A DNA stretch of 64,000 bases, from the NCBI RefSeq assembly GCF_008802355.1, contig NZ_VZRA01000002.1:65709-129708 (forward strand). Reading direction: 5' to 3'. Under the pieces are notes generated by a model. The model did not search any database and had not been told where the DNA came from. It saw nothing but the letters and a program-made list of their open reading frames with translations. Each line of letters opens with the position of its first letter. Position 1 is the first letter of the stretch. Position numbers and translations under genes: made by a program. Below, piece after piece: positions 1 through 7,932 of the stretch. The stretch comes from Oryzomonas sagensis (GTDB lineage Bacteria; Desulfobacterota; Desulfuromonadia; Geobacterales; Pseudopelobacteraceae).

Positions 1-190
1 AACAAACGACTCCCCCCCCCCCGCGAATTATCCCCTTTTCATCCGTGCACCCGTGCCGGAATGTCGCAAATAACTTTCCCGGCTGCAACCTGATCGTAGC
101 AATCGGCGGGTAAGGTAGTGCCCGAAGCCGGTTCATTGCGGCACCCCACGAGGGGAAACCGGTACAGCGCTGCAGTGCGGGATTGGGATT

Positions 191-1393
191 ATGACAGGCC
201 ACGACAACCAACAACTTCCCACCATCGACGGGGTTATGAGAAACGCCACGCCGGTTCTTTCCGACGTGCCGGTCAGGCAGGTGGCCGACATCTTCCAGGA
301 AAACCCGGACCTGATGATGATACCGGTCGTGGGCGCCGGCGGGTTCGGAGGGGTCATCAGCCGGAGAGATCTCTTCACCCGCCATCTGTCCCGGCCTTTT
401 GCCATGGAACTGTTCGGCAAAAAGCCGATCAGCTCCCTGGTGAATTGCGCGCCGCCTACCGTCGCCCCCGGATGCGGCGTGAACGAGGCGCTGGCCACGC
501 TGCTGGAATACGACCCCGGCCTTGATACTGATTCCTTCCCGGTCATCCGCGGCGGGGAGTGCGTCGGGATCGTGCATGTCGCCGAACTCCTGATGGCCAT
601 ATCCCGGTCCCAGGCCCATCTTCTTGCAACCCTTGAAACCTTGAGCGCCAGGATACGGGAGGAGGTGGAAAAGGCCCGCCGAATCCAACGGGATCTGCTG
701 CCTCCGGCGGCCTGCCGCTACGCCGGTCTGGTGCTGGATGCGGTGCTGCTCAACTCCTCGGAGATCAGCGGCGATGTGTATGATTACTTCTTCATCGACC
801 AGGACCGTCTGGGGGTCATGGTGGGGGATGTGAGCGGCCACGGCATCCAGTCGGGCATGGTGGCCACCGCCGCGAAGGCGGGACTGCATCTGCTTTTGGA
901 CAGTGGCGTGGCGACGCCGGGAAAGCTGCTCGGAGGGATGAACAAGGCCGTGACCGCCACGGCGTCCAACTCCCTGATGATGACCGCCGTTGTTGCCGTC
1001 ATCGACCGGAAAGCGGGCACGGCATCCCTCGCCAATGCCGGCCACAATTACCCGTTCCTGTACCGGTCGGCGGACGCAACGGTTGCCATGCTGGACGGGA
1101 CCTCCGGTTTCCCCCTCGGTTTCGACAGGGATAGCGAATACGGGGAGATCGAGATCGATTTCGGGAGCGGCGACCTCCTGGCCCTCTACAGCGACGGCAT
1201 CATCGAGGCCAGCAACGGGGAGGGGGAGGAGTTCGGCTATGAACGCTTCGCCCACTACGCCCGGCATAACTCCGGGGAAAGCCCGGAATCCTTCCGGGGC
1301 GGGCTGCTTGACGAGGTGCGCGGTTTCACCGGCGCCGAATCCTTCGAGGACGACGTAACACTTCTGGTGGTTGCTGCGGAGCAGGCTCCATGA
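191..1393 (+). CDS. CBS-domain SpoIIE/PP2C-type serine phosphatase
   Basis: A 400-residue cytosolic regulator. Residues about 1-135 look like a pair of CBS repeats, which usually bind adenine nucleotides. A short helical linker follows (about 135-165, rich in E/K/R). The rest is a SpoIIE/RsbU-type PP2C phosphatase with the metal-binding segments SGDVYDYFF, GDVSGHG and, near the C-terminus, FEDDVTLLVV. Phosphatases of this family dephosphorylate a serine of a STAS-domain anti-anti-sigma-like protein. The next genes encode a HATPase kinase and a STAS protein, so this is the phosphatase arm of a partner switch. The stop overlaps the next start in an ATGA, indicating translational coupling. The CBS sensor suggests control by cellular energy or nucleotide state; this is inference. 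The domain calls are secure, the physiological output is unknown. Confidence 0.88.
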   Translation: MTGHDNQQLPTIDGVMRNATPVLSDVPVRQVADIFQENPDLMMIPVVGAGGFGGVISRRDLFTRHLSRPFAMELFGKKPISSLVNCAPPTVAPGCGVNEALATLLEYDPGLDTDSFPVIRGGECVGIVHVAELLMAISRSQAHLLATLETLSARIREEVEKARRIQRDLLPPAACRYAGLVLDAVLLNSSEISGDVYDYFFIDQDRLGVMVGDVSGHGIQSGMVATAAKAGLHLLLDSGVATPGKLLGGMNKAVTATASNSLMMTAVVAVIDRKAGTASLANAGHNYPFLYRSADATVAMLDGTSGFPLGFDRDSEYGEIEIDFGSGDLLALYSDGIIEASNGEGEEFGYERFAHYARHNSGESPESFRGGLLDEVRGFTGAESFEDDVTLLVVAAEQAP

Positions 1394-1998
1394 TCGCCGG
1401 ACTTCTCAAAAAATATCAAAGAGAGACCATCAATATGTTCAGTCTGAACACCCATGGCGGGATCATCTGCTCTCCTGCCCCCCCCATCTCCTTCAGCGGG
1501 TTTCCCCAGGTGCACGAGTGGCCGGTCCTCTCCTCCGAGGACAAGGAGGAACTCATCGGCCGCGTGGAGCGCGTTGTCGAAGGCGACGGCCCCTCCCACG
1601 AGTTTTTGCGGCAGCGCGCCGCCCTGATGGCGGATGAGATGCTGGAAAACGCCCTGTACGCCGCGCCCCGGGATACGGACGGCAACCAGATCTACGCCAA
1701 AGGGGAACGACGCAGCCTCGTCCCCGGCGAGGAGATCGTGCTGCGCTGCGCCTTTGACGGCGAACGGCTTTTCCTGGAGGTCAGCGACAGTTGGGGGCGG
1801 CTTTCCCCCGAAACCGTGCAGGGATTCCTCGCCATCAACCTGGCCCACGATACCTCCACCGACCGGGCCGGCCGCGGGCTCTACTTCATGTGGAAATTCA
1901 TGAAAGATTTTTACGTCAATTTTGTGCCCGGCCTGAAAACATCGGTAGGGGGCTATCTCCTGCTTAATCCCGATTCATGCGAATATGGAGCGATCTGA
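1390..1998 (+). CDS. RsbW-like HATPase (serine kinase/anti-sigma type)
   Basis: A 202-residue protein with a GHKL ATPase core. The N box is visible in DEMLENALYAA (E and N conserved), a G1-like box in DSWGRL, and a G2 box in AGRGLYFMWKF. There is no dimerisation/phosphoacceptor helix, so it is not an ordinary histidine kinase but resembles the RsbW/SpoIIAB class that phosphorylates STAS partners. The start overlaps the phosphatase stop by 4 bases, and the downstream STAS gene begins one base after its stop. Together the three genes form the standard kinase, phosphatase and antagonist set. No sigma factor gene lies next to it, so the target may not be a sigma factor. An N-terminal extension of about 60 residues is not explained by the HATPase fold. 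Confidence 0.8.
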   Translation: MIAGLLKKYQRETINMFSLNTHGGIICSPAPPISFSGFPQVHEWPVLSSEDKEELIGRVERVVEGDGPSHEFLRQRAALMADEMLENALYAAPRDTDGNQIYAKGERRSLVPGEEIVLRCAFDGERLFLEVSDSWGRLSPETVQGFLAINLAHDTSTDRAGRGLYFMWKFMKDFYVNFVPGLKTSVGGYLLLNPDSCEYGAI

Positions 1999-1999
1999 C

Positions 2000-2314
2000 A
2001 TGGAAAATTTCAAGATTGAGATCAAAAGCGGCAGCATCAACGACACGGTTCATTTTCACGGGAACATCGACAGCCACGCGGACAGCCACTTTGAAGAGCT
2101 GAACCGGAAGATATCCAAGAAGTCGGTGGTCTTCGACTTCAGCGGCGCCGGCCGCATAAATTCCATGGGCATCGCCCTGCTGCTCCGTTCCATCAAGAGC
2201 ATCAAGACGGAGAAGCAGGCGGAGATCAGTATTCAAGGGGCCAGCCAGATCAATACCATGCTCTTCAAGATGACCGGTATCTATCTGCTGGCACCCGAGG
2301 CAAAACGGTTATAA
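2000..2314 (+). CDS. STAS-domain antagonist protein (anti-anti-sigma type)
   Basis: A 104-residue single-domain STAS protein. The region VVFDFSGAGRINSMGIALLL matches the strand-loop-helix that carries the phosphoacceptor serine in SpoIIAA/RsbV proteins, and the serine of NSMG is the likely site. Established role of the family: the unphosphorylated STAS protein binds the HATPase kinase and releases its target, and the SpoIIE phosphatase resets it. I chose the ATG at 2000, because a GGAG lies 9 bases upstream. An ATG at 1985 in the same frame would add five residues, overlap the kinase gene and lack a ribosome site. The three genes are clearly co-transcribed. Confidence 0.85.
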   Translation: MENFKIEIKSGSINDTVHFHGNIDSHADSHFEELNRKISKKSVVFDFSGAGRINSMGIALLLRSIKSIKTEKQAEISIQGASQINTMLFKMTGIYLLAPEAKRL

Positions 2315-2329
2315 CCAGGAGTCATTGCC

Positions 2330-2479
2330 ATGTGGAACCCCAGAAAGTGTTGGCGGGTCTTCGATTATTCGGACCTTGACCTACAGATCGAAAAGTTCAG
2401 GGAACTGGCCGCCGAGTACAAAAAGAGCAACACGAGCTATTACGGAGAATACCTGTCGCGCATTCTGTTCGGCGAGTAG
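2330..2479 (+). CDS. Small 49-residue ORF at end of partner-switch operon
   Basis: An ORF of 50 codons including the TAG stop, starting ATG TGG AAC CCC. A strong AGGAG lies 8 bases before the start, and the start is 15 bases after the stop of the STAS gene. The peptide begins MWNPRKCWRVFDYSDLD and is then helical and charged, ending in LSRILFGE. It has no signal peptide or membrane segment. Codon use matches the neighbours (mostly C/G third positions) and the spacing is operon-like, so it is probably translated. I do not recognise a family. As the last gene of a partner-switch operon it could be a target or adaptor of the kinase, but that is only inference from position. Confidence 0.6.
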   Translation: MWNPRKCWRVFDYSDLDLQIEKFRELAAEYKKSNTSYYGEYLSRILFGE

Positions 2480-2670
2480 TTTCGCCGCGCAGGGCGCGGC
2501 TTTTGTCCCGCGGCACCGCATCCGCGCTCCGGTGCGCCCCGCCCTTGTCCCTCTTTCCGGGGGGCGCCCCCGTCCCCCTTTAGCCGTCAGCAGAGGCGTT
2601 GTATTCGCTCCCCGCCCGTGATATATGTACCCATTCGGTTGTGCATCTCTTTCTTTGGGGAAGGTGTCCC

Positions 2671-3627
2671 ATGTCCCTCGCAGATCAGGTTTTGAACGGT
2701 GATATCCGTGCCGCGGCGCGCATGATGCGCGATATCGACGACAACCGGCCCCTCGCGGTCGAGGAGTTGAAACGGCTCTACCCCCACACCGGCACGGCCT
2801 ACATCATCGGCATCACCGGCCCTCCGGGGGCCGGCAAATCGACCCTGGTGGACCAGTTGACCGCATCCTTCCGCAAGAAGGGGAAGAAGGTGGGGGTGGT
2901 GGCCATCGACCCCACCAGCCCCTTCACCGGCGGTGCCATTCTGGGTGACCGCATCCGCATGAACCGCCACGCCTCCGACGAGGGGGTCTTCATTCGCAGC
3001 CTGGCGACCCGCGGCGCCCTGGGCGGCCTGTCCCGTTCCACCTCCGATGTGGCGCTGGTAATGGATGCCTTGGGCATGGATATCGTTATCATCGAAACCG
3101 TCGGCGTCGGCCAGGACGAGGTGGATATCGTCAAGACCGCCCACACCACCTGTGTCGTCATGGTGCCGGGGCTGGGCGACGACATTCAGGCCATCAAGGC
3201 TGGCATTCTGGAGATCGGCGATATTTTCGTGGTCAACAAGGCCGACCGCGACGGTGCCGACCGCACCGCCCGGGAACTGGCCGCCATGCTGGAGATGCGC
3301 ACCGCCCCCGAGGGGGGGTGGAACCCCCAGGTCCTCAAGACCGAAGCCCAGCGCGGCGTCGGTATCGATGAACTGTCAGGCGAGATCCTGGCCCACCGGG
3401 ACTTCCTCGTTACCAGCGGCCGGATCGCCGATTTCGTGCGGGAACGCAACCAGCGGCATTTTGTGGATATCCTGCGGGACGGCCTCTACCGGCACGCCCT
3501 GGCGTTCATGGGACGCGACGGGAGCCTGGAGCGGATCGTGGACGGCATGGGCGACAACACCCTCGACCCCTATTCGGCGGCCGAGGCGGTGATTTCGCGC
3601 ATGACCGGAGGCGTGGCCGAACCATGA
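2671..3627 (+). CDS. meaB: MeaB/ArgK-family GTPase, mutase chaperone
   Basis: A 318-residue G3E P-loop GTPase. Walker A is GPPGAGKST at about residues 50-58, followed by VVAIDPTSPFTGGAILGDRIRM, the segment typical of MeaB/ArgK. The switch region is ETVGVGQDE and the base-recognition motif NKAD. MeaB loads and protects adenosylcobalamin in methylmalonyl-CoA mutase, and length and motifs fit fully. I placed the start at 2671 (MSLADQVL), because GGGGAAGG lies just upstream; the open frame extends further upstream without a good ribosome site. No mutase gene is in the window. The next two genes encode a cobalt/nickel-type ECF transporter core and overlap it by 4 bases, which fits a shared link to cobalamin. 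Confidence 0.93.
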   Translation: MSLADQVLNGDIRAAARMMRDIDDNRPLAVEELKRLYPHTGTAYIIGITGPPGAGKSTLVDQLTASFRKKGKKVGVVAIDPTSPFTGGAILGDRIRMNRHASDEGVFIRSLATRGALGGLSRSTSDVALVMDALGMDIVIIETVGVGQDEVDIVKTAHTTCVVMVPGLGDDIQAIKAGILEIGDIFVVNKADRDGADRTARELAAMLEMRTAPEGGWNPQVLKTEAQRGVGIDELSGEILAHRDFLVTSGRIADFVRERNQRHFVDILRDGLYRHALAFMGRDGSLERIVDGMGDNTLDPYSAAEAVISRMTGGVAEP

Positions 3628-4391
3628 GACACCTGCAGCGACAGGGTGCCACGGGCGGGGTTGCCGCGGCTGTCGATCCGCGCATCCGCCTGCTGGCCGC
3701 CGGCGTGTTGCTGGCGCTGGTCGTCAGTTCCACCGGCGCGCTCTTCCCGTGGATCGTGGCGGCCTTCTGCCTGCCGGCTGCCCTGGTGCAGGGCATGGGG
3801 GTGCGAACGCTCCTGGTGCGCCTACTGCACCCCCTGTTCATCGCCGCGGTGGTCCTCATCCTGAAATCGTGCATGGGGGCGGGGAGCGCGGTCGAGTTGT
3901 TCAGGCTCGGCTCCTTTGCTGTCGCCTTCCACGCCGACGGCTTCCAGGCGGGCCTGGTGATCGCTGCCCGCATCATGGGGGCGGTGTCGGTGGCGGTGCT
4001 CCTGGGCCAGGTGGCGACCTTTACCGAAACCATGGCGGCCCTGGCCTGGCTACGGGTCCCCCGCGCCCTGGTGGAAGTGACCCTGTTCGCCTGGCGCTCC
4101 CTGTTCATGCTGTACGACGATGCCGCCACGGTCTATACGGCCCAGAAAAACCGCCTCGGCTACTGCGGCCTGCGCCGCGGCCTCCGCTCCTTCGGCACCA
4201 TGGCCGGCATGCTGGTCATCCGCGCTTTCGACAACAGCGATGCCATGACCACCGCCATGACGCAGCGGGGCTACGACGGCTCCCTGCCGCTTCTGCGCGG
4301 CGCCCGGCTGAGCATGGCGCAGGTGGCCGGTTTGGTCGTTTTTGCCGTCGTGGCAACCGCCGCATGGAGCGTACAGAATTGGCCGCGATGA
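3624..4391 (+). CDS. cbiQ: ECF transporter transmembrane (T) component, CbiQ family
   Basis: A 255-residue membrane protein with about five to six hydrophobic segments (roughly residues 25-45, 48-65, 70-90, 112-135 and 230-248). The coupling-helix signatures of energy-coupling-factor T proteins are present: the AxRG-type motifs appear as ARIMG at about 117 and as TQRGYDG near residue 218. CbiQ-type proteins couple the ATPase to a substrate-binding S component, here expected to carry cobalt or nickel. The start overlaps the meaB stop by 4 bases and the stop overlaps the ATPase start. No CbiM or CbiN gene lies next to it, so the substrate subunit must be encoded elsewhere or the substrate is different. 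Confidence 0.82.
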   Translation: MRHLQRQGATGGVAAAVDPRIRLLAAGVLLALVVSSTGALFPWIVAAFCLPAALVQGMGVRTLLVRLLHPLFIAAVVLILKSCMGAGSAVELFRLGSFAVAFHADGFQAGLVIAARIMGAVSVAVLLGQVATFTETMAALAWLRVPRALVEVTLFAWRSLFMLYDDAATVYTAQKNRLGYCGLRRGLRSFGTMAGMLVIRAFDNSDAMTTAMTQRGYDGSLPLLRGARLSMAQVAGLVVFAVVATAAWSVQNWPR

Positions 4392-5236
4392 CCCCGCGCC
4401 TGAGCGCACAGATCGCCTCGTTCCGCTATCCCGACGGCACCGCCGCCCTGAACGATATCCGCCTTGAGGTCATGCCGGGGGAGTTCTGCGGCATCTTGGG
4501 TTCCAACGGCTCCGGCAAGACCACCCTGCTCAAGATTCTGGACGGCATCGTCAAGGAGTTCACCGGCCAGGTGCTCCTGGACGGGGACGAGATCCGGCGA
4601 CTTTCCCCCCGGGAGATCTACGGCAAGATGGGGCTGGTGTTCCAGAACCCGGACGACCAGCTCTTCGCCCATTCGGTGTACGAGGATGTGGCCTTCGGCC
4701 CCCGCAACATGGGGTGCGGCGAGACCGAGGTGGGCCGCAGGGTCTCCGAGGCGCTGGAGGCGGTGGAGATGGCCGGCCTGGCCCGCAAGGACATCCAGAA
4801 TCTGAGTTACGGCCAGAAAAAGCGGGTCTGCATCGCCGGGCTCCTGGCCATGGGACACGAGATCCTGCTCCTGGACGAACCGACCGCCGGCCTTGACCCC
4901 ATGGGGGAACACCGCATGATGGAACTCTTGACCCGCCTGAACCGGGAGTCGGGGGTGACCATCGTCATGGCGACCCATAGCGTGGACCTGGTGCCGGTCT
5001 TTCTCTCCCGCCTCCACGTCCTGAGCCGGGGAGGGCTGGTACGCAGCGGCACACCGGAGGAGGTCTTCCATTCCCCGGAGGAGTTGGCAAACGTCAAGCT
5101 GCGCCTTCCCTACATCGCCGAGCTGATCCACCGGCTGAGGATCGACGACCATCTCCCCTTCAAACGGCTCCCCCTGACCATCGGCGCGGCGCGTCGGGAG
5201 ATCTTGGAGACCATGGGCGGGCAGGGCCCGGCATGA
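4388..5236 (+). CDS. cbiO: ECF transporter ATPase, CbiO family
   Basis: A 282-residue ABC ATPase. Walker A is GSNGSGKTT at about residues 38-46, the Q-loop is FQNPDDQLF (the QNPDDQ form typical of cobalt/nickel and other ECF ATPases), the signature is LSYGQKKR, Walker B is ILLLDEPTAGLD, and the switch histidine is in ATHSVD. The start at 4388 is chosen because the ATG overlaps the CbiQ stop as ATGA; an in-frame ATG at 4364 lies inside cbiQ. The long open frame reaching back to 3749 is only a shadow of cbiQ. With CbiQ this makes an energising module powered by ATP hydrolysis. Substrate cobalt or nickel is inferred from family similarity and from meaB upstream. Confidence 0.88.
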   Translation: MTPRLSAQIASFRYPDGTAALNDIRLEVMPGEFCGILGSNGSGKTTLLKILDGIVKEFTGQVLLDGDEIRRLSPREIYGKMGLVFQNPDDQLFAHSVYEDVAFGPRNMGCGETEVGRRVSEALEAVEMAGLARKDIQNLSYGQKKRVCIAGLLAMGHEILLLDEPTAGLDPMGEHRMMELLTRLNRESGVTIVMATHSVDLVPVFLSRLHVLSRGGLVRSGTPEEVFHSPEELANVKLRLPYIAELIHRLRIDDHLPFKRLPLTIGAARREILETMGGQGPA

Positions 5237-5256
5237 TTATGACTAAAATCTGTAAT

Positions 5257-5495
5257 TCTGCCACAGAGACGCAGAGACACAGAGGTACACAGAGAAAGTC
5301 AAAAATGGAATAGTGAAGAGATGTGAACCTAAAAAAGCAGTTCACCACAAAGACACAAAGAACACAAAGCTACACAAAGTATGATTTCAGCTATTTACAT
5401 GACAATTTCATGATTGGCTGGACTCACCTTTTGGGTGAATACCTTTCGCCCCTAATTCTATAAATCCTTTGTGCTCTTTGTGCCTTTGTGGTGGA
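5257..5495. repeat. Dispersed repeat family A, copy 1 (composite)
   Basis: The 312-base gap between cbiO and hldE contains two pieces of the same repeat family. Bases 5257-5300 hold a lone left arm starting TCTGCCACAGAGACGCAGAG. Bases 5341-5379 hold a variant arm, CCACAAAGACACAAAG with further AAAG units, and its inverted mate is at 5466-5494 (CCTTTGTGCTCTTTGTGCC and the following GTGGTGG). The first arm has no matching right arm nearby. I see no ORF, and no clear terminator for the cbiO operon other than the large hairpin these arms would form. Confidence 0.75.
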
Positions 5496-5548
5496 TAACG
5501 GTTTTTTCCGGGGTTAATCACTGATCCTGATATGCACAGGGAGTTTTC

Positions 5549-7021
5549 GTGGACCGTAAATCGCTGGAATCGCTGTTTAACCGCATCGGCACCGTCAAAT
5601 GCCTGGTCATGGGCGACCTGATGCTGGACGAGTACCTGTGGGGCAAGACCGAGCGCATCTCCCCCGAAGCCCCGGTGCAGGTGGTGGATGTGCTGCGCGA
5701 GGAATTGCGCCTGGGGGGGGCGGGGAACGTGGTCAACAGCCTGCGGGCCCTGGGGGCGCAGGTGACGGTCTGCTCGGTCGTGGGACAGGACGCCAACGGC
5801 GAAGTCTTGTTGTCCGCCCTCGGGCGCCAGGCGGCCGGTACGGAGGCCGTGTTCCGCGATCCGGGGCGGCGCACCAGCCGCAAAACCCGGGTGGTGGCCT
5901 CCAACCAGCAGATCGTGCGCATCGACCGGGAATCGCGCACCCCCCTGCCCAAGGATGTGGAAGAACAGGTGTGCGCCTGGATCGCCGCCCACGCCGGGGA
6001 GTTCGGCGTCATCCTGCTCTCCGACTACAACAAGGGGGTGCTGACCCAGCGGGTCATCGAGGCCGCCGTCGCCGCTGCCGCCAAAGCCGCCGTCCCCGTG
6101 CTGGTGGACCCCAAGGGGGCGGACTTTGCCCGCTACCACGGCGCGACCATCCTGACCCCCAACCGGAAGGAGGCCGAAACCGCTTCCGGGATGGCCATCC
6201 ACGACATGGACTCCCTCTCCCGGGCCGCCGAGTCGATCATGGAAACCGCCGGGCTGGAACACCTGCTGATTACCCGCAGCGAGGAGGGGATGTCCCTGTT
6301 CACGCGCCACGGCACCGCGGTCCATATCCCGACCGTGGCCCGGGAGGTGTTCGACGTCTCCGGCGCCGGCGACACGGTCCTGGCCACCCTGGCGGTGGGC
6401 ATGGCCTCCGGGCTGACCATGGCCGAGGCGGCCGGGCTGGCCAACGTGGCCGCCGGCATTGCGGTCGGCAAGCTGGGGACCTCCACGGTCGCGCCAGCCG
6501 AGATCATCGATGCCGTGGCCCTCGGCCACCACGACAGCGAATCCAAGATCAAGAACCGGGATGTGCTCCCCGCCATCATCGAGGCGGAGAAGGCCAACGG
6601 CAAGCGGATCGTCTTCACCAACGGCTGCTTTGACCTGCTGCACGCCGGGCATGTCAAATATCTCCAGAAGGCGCGCCGCCTTGGGGACATCCTGGTGCTG
6701 GGCCTCAACAGCGACGCCTCGGTGCGCCGGCTCAAGGGCCCCAAACGCCCCCTGATCGCCGAGGATGAGCGGGCCCACATCCTGGCGGCACTGGACTGCA
6801 TCGATTACGTGGTGATCTTCGACGAGGACACCCCCCTGGAGTTGATCACGGCATTGAAGCCCCATATCCTGGCCAAGGGGGGGGACTACACCGCCGACGG
6901 GGTCGTGGGCAAGGATGTGGTGGAGGCCTACGGCGGGCGGGTGGAACTGGTTTCGTTTGTGGACGGCAAATCCACCACCAACATCATCGAACGCGTGCTG
7001 GAGCGCTACTCCGGCAACTGA
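5549..7021 (+). CDS. hldE: Bifunctional heptose-7-phosphate kinase / heptose-1-phosphate nucleotidyltransferase
   Basis: A 490-residue two-domain enzyme of ADP-heptose synthesis for the lipopolysaccharide inner core. Residues about 1-325 are a PfkB/ribokinase-type kinase: MGDLMLDEYLWG at the N-terminus, the glycine-rich LGGAGNVVNSL, and the catalytic FDVSGAGDTVLATL near residue 265. Residues about 345-490 are a cytidylyltransferase-like domain with the nucleotide-binding FTNGCFDLLHAGHVKYL. The order kinase then transferase and the total length match HldE/RfaE. The start is a GTG at 5549 with AGGGAG 6 bases upstream. No other LPS genes are adjacent. Confidence 0.95.
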   Translation: MDRKSLESLFNRIGTVKCLVMGDLMLDEYLWGKTERISPEAPVQVVDVLREELRLGGAGNVVNSLRALGAQVTVCSVVGQDANGEVLLSALGRQAAGTEAVFRDPGRRTSRKTRVVASNQQIVRIDRESRTPLPKDVEEQVCAWIAAHAGEFGVILLSDYNKGVLTQRVIEAAVAAAAKAAVPVLVDPKGADFARYHGATILTPNRKEAETASGMAIHDMDSLSRAAESIMETAGLEHLLITRSEEGMSLFTRHGTAVHIPTVAREVFDVSGAGDTVLATLAVGMASGLTMAEAAGLANVAAGIAVGKLGTSTVAPAEIIDAVALGHHDSESKIKNRDVLPAIIEAEKANGKRIVFTNGCFDLLHAGHVKYLQKARRLGDILVLGLNSDASVRRLKGPKRPLIAEDERAHILAALDCIDYVVIFDEDTPLELITALKPHILAKGGDYTADGVVGKDVVEAYGGRVELVSFVDGKSTTNIIERVLERYSGN

Positions 7022-7027
7022 CTTGGG

Positions 7028-7055
7028 TTGCATTAGCCGGTTTTTATCCTACAAT
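7028..7055 (+). promoter_or_regulatory. Candidate sigma70 promoter for the receiver-like gene
   Basis: TTGCAT at 7028-7033 and TACAAT at 7050-7055 are separated by 16 bases. The first matches the -35 consensus at four or five positions and the second matches TATAAT at five of six. They lie 55-82 bases before the start at 7110, directly after hldE. The call rests on sequence match only. Confidence 0.45.
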
Positions 7056-7109
7056 TCTAGCAGGACATGAAGATTCAATCTTACCTGGTGTGATCGAAGA
7101 GGAGTGGTT

Positions 7110-7850
7110 ATGTCAGAACAAGCCGTCACCGATCGGGAACTGTGGATTCTGGGGGTACAAGCGGAGAGCGGCCGCGGGCAGGTCCTCACTGCATACCTGG
7201 AGAGCGGCGGCTACAGGAATCGCCTGGAACGCCTGGAAAACGTGGCCTCGGGCCGCCCCCTCGGCATCATCCTGGACATCTCCCCCTTTTCCGACGACGG
7301 CTGGGGCCTGCTCCGTCAGATCAAGAGCGATCCGGCGACCCGCAACATCCCCATCCTGCCGGTGTTTTTGAGCGAGAAGGGCGCCATAGGGGGCGTGTTC
7401 CCGGTGGCCGGCTTCTTTACCCTGCCGGTGGACGACCATTACCTCCTGGAGCGGCTGGCGGTGTACGGCCTGACCGAGGACGCCGAAACCTGGGACCTGC
7501 AGGCGCTGGTCGTCTCCCGTTCGGGAGAGGAAAACCTCGCCCGGGCCGTGGAATCGGTGGGGTTCGAGATCGTCAAGGGATATACCGGCAAGGAGGCCAT
7601 GGCGTTGATCTCCATCAGGCCCAAGTACCTGGCCTTCAGTACCCTGATGCTCCCGGATATGTCGGCCTTCGAGCTATTGGAAAAGATCCGCCTCTACCCC
7701 TACAGCCGCAATACCCCCCTGTTCGTGCTGCTCAAGGAGGAGATGAAGGAGGGGGAAAAGAAGGCCATGGCGCGGGAGGTGGCCAACCTGGTTTCCAAGA
7801 AGCAGCTTACCTGCGAGGAGTTTCTGGGGTATCTGCGGCGGCGGGAGTAG
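7110..7850 (+). CDS. Protein with two receiver-like domains (pseudo-response regulator)
   Basis: A 246-residue soluble protein with two tandem CheY-like segments. The first (about 10-125) has the pattern GIILDISPFSDDGWGLLRQIKSD, with an aspartate in the phosphoacceptor position. The second (about 130-240) has YLAFSTLMLPDMSAFELLEKIR, where the usual aspartate strand reads FSTLML, so the phosphoacceptor seems absent. The acidic pair expected at the N-terminus is missing in both. There is no DNA-binding or enzymatic output domain. It is probably a degenerate receiver protein involved in protein-protein signalling; partners are unknown. The start at 7110 is preceded by GAGGAG; a GTG two codons upstream is less likely. 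Confidence 0.6.
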   Translation: MSEQAVTDRELWILGVQAESGRGQVLTAYLESGGYRNRLERLENVASGRPLGIILDISPFSDDGWGLLRQIKSDPATRNIPILPVFLSEKGAIGGVFPVAGFFTLPVDDHYLLERLAVYGLTEDAETWDLQALVVSRSGEENLARAVESVGFEIVKGYTGKEAMALISIRPKYLAFSTLMLPDMSAFELLEKIRLYPYSRNTPLFVLLKEEMKEGEKKAMAREVANLVSKKQLTCEEFLGYLRRRE

Positions 7851-7932
7851 GGGGGGCGGCGTTCTGCTTCCCATTCATGGTATGGATGCGGCGTGGTTCG
7901 AGTCTGTATCAGGTCCCCAGCTGCGGTCTTGT

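Noticed and set aside
7851-7932. A GTGGTTCGAGTCTG string that recalls a tRNA T-arm next to the low-GC gene
   Set aside because: No acceptor stem, anticodon arm or CCA end could be fitted around it.
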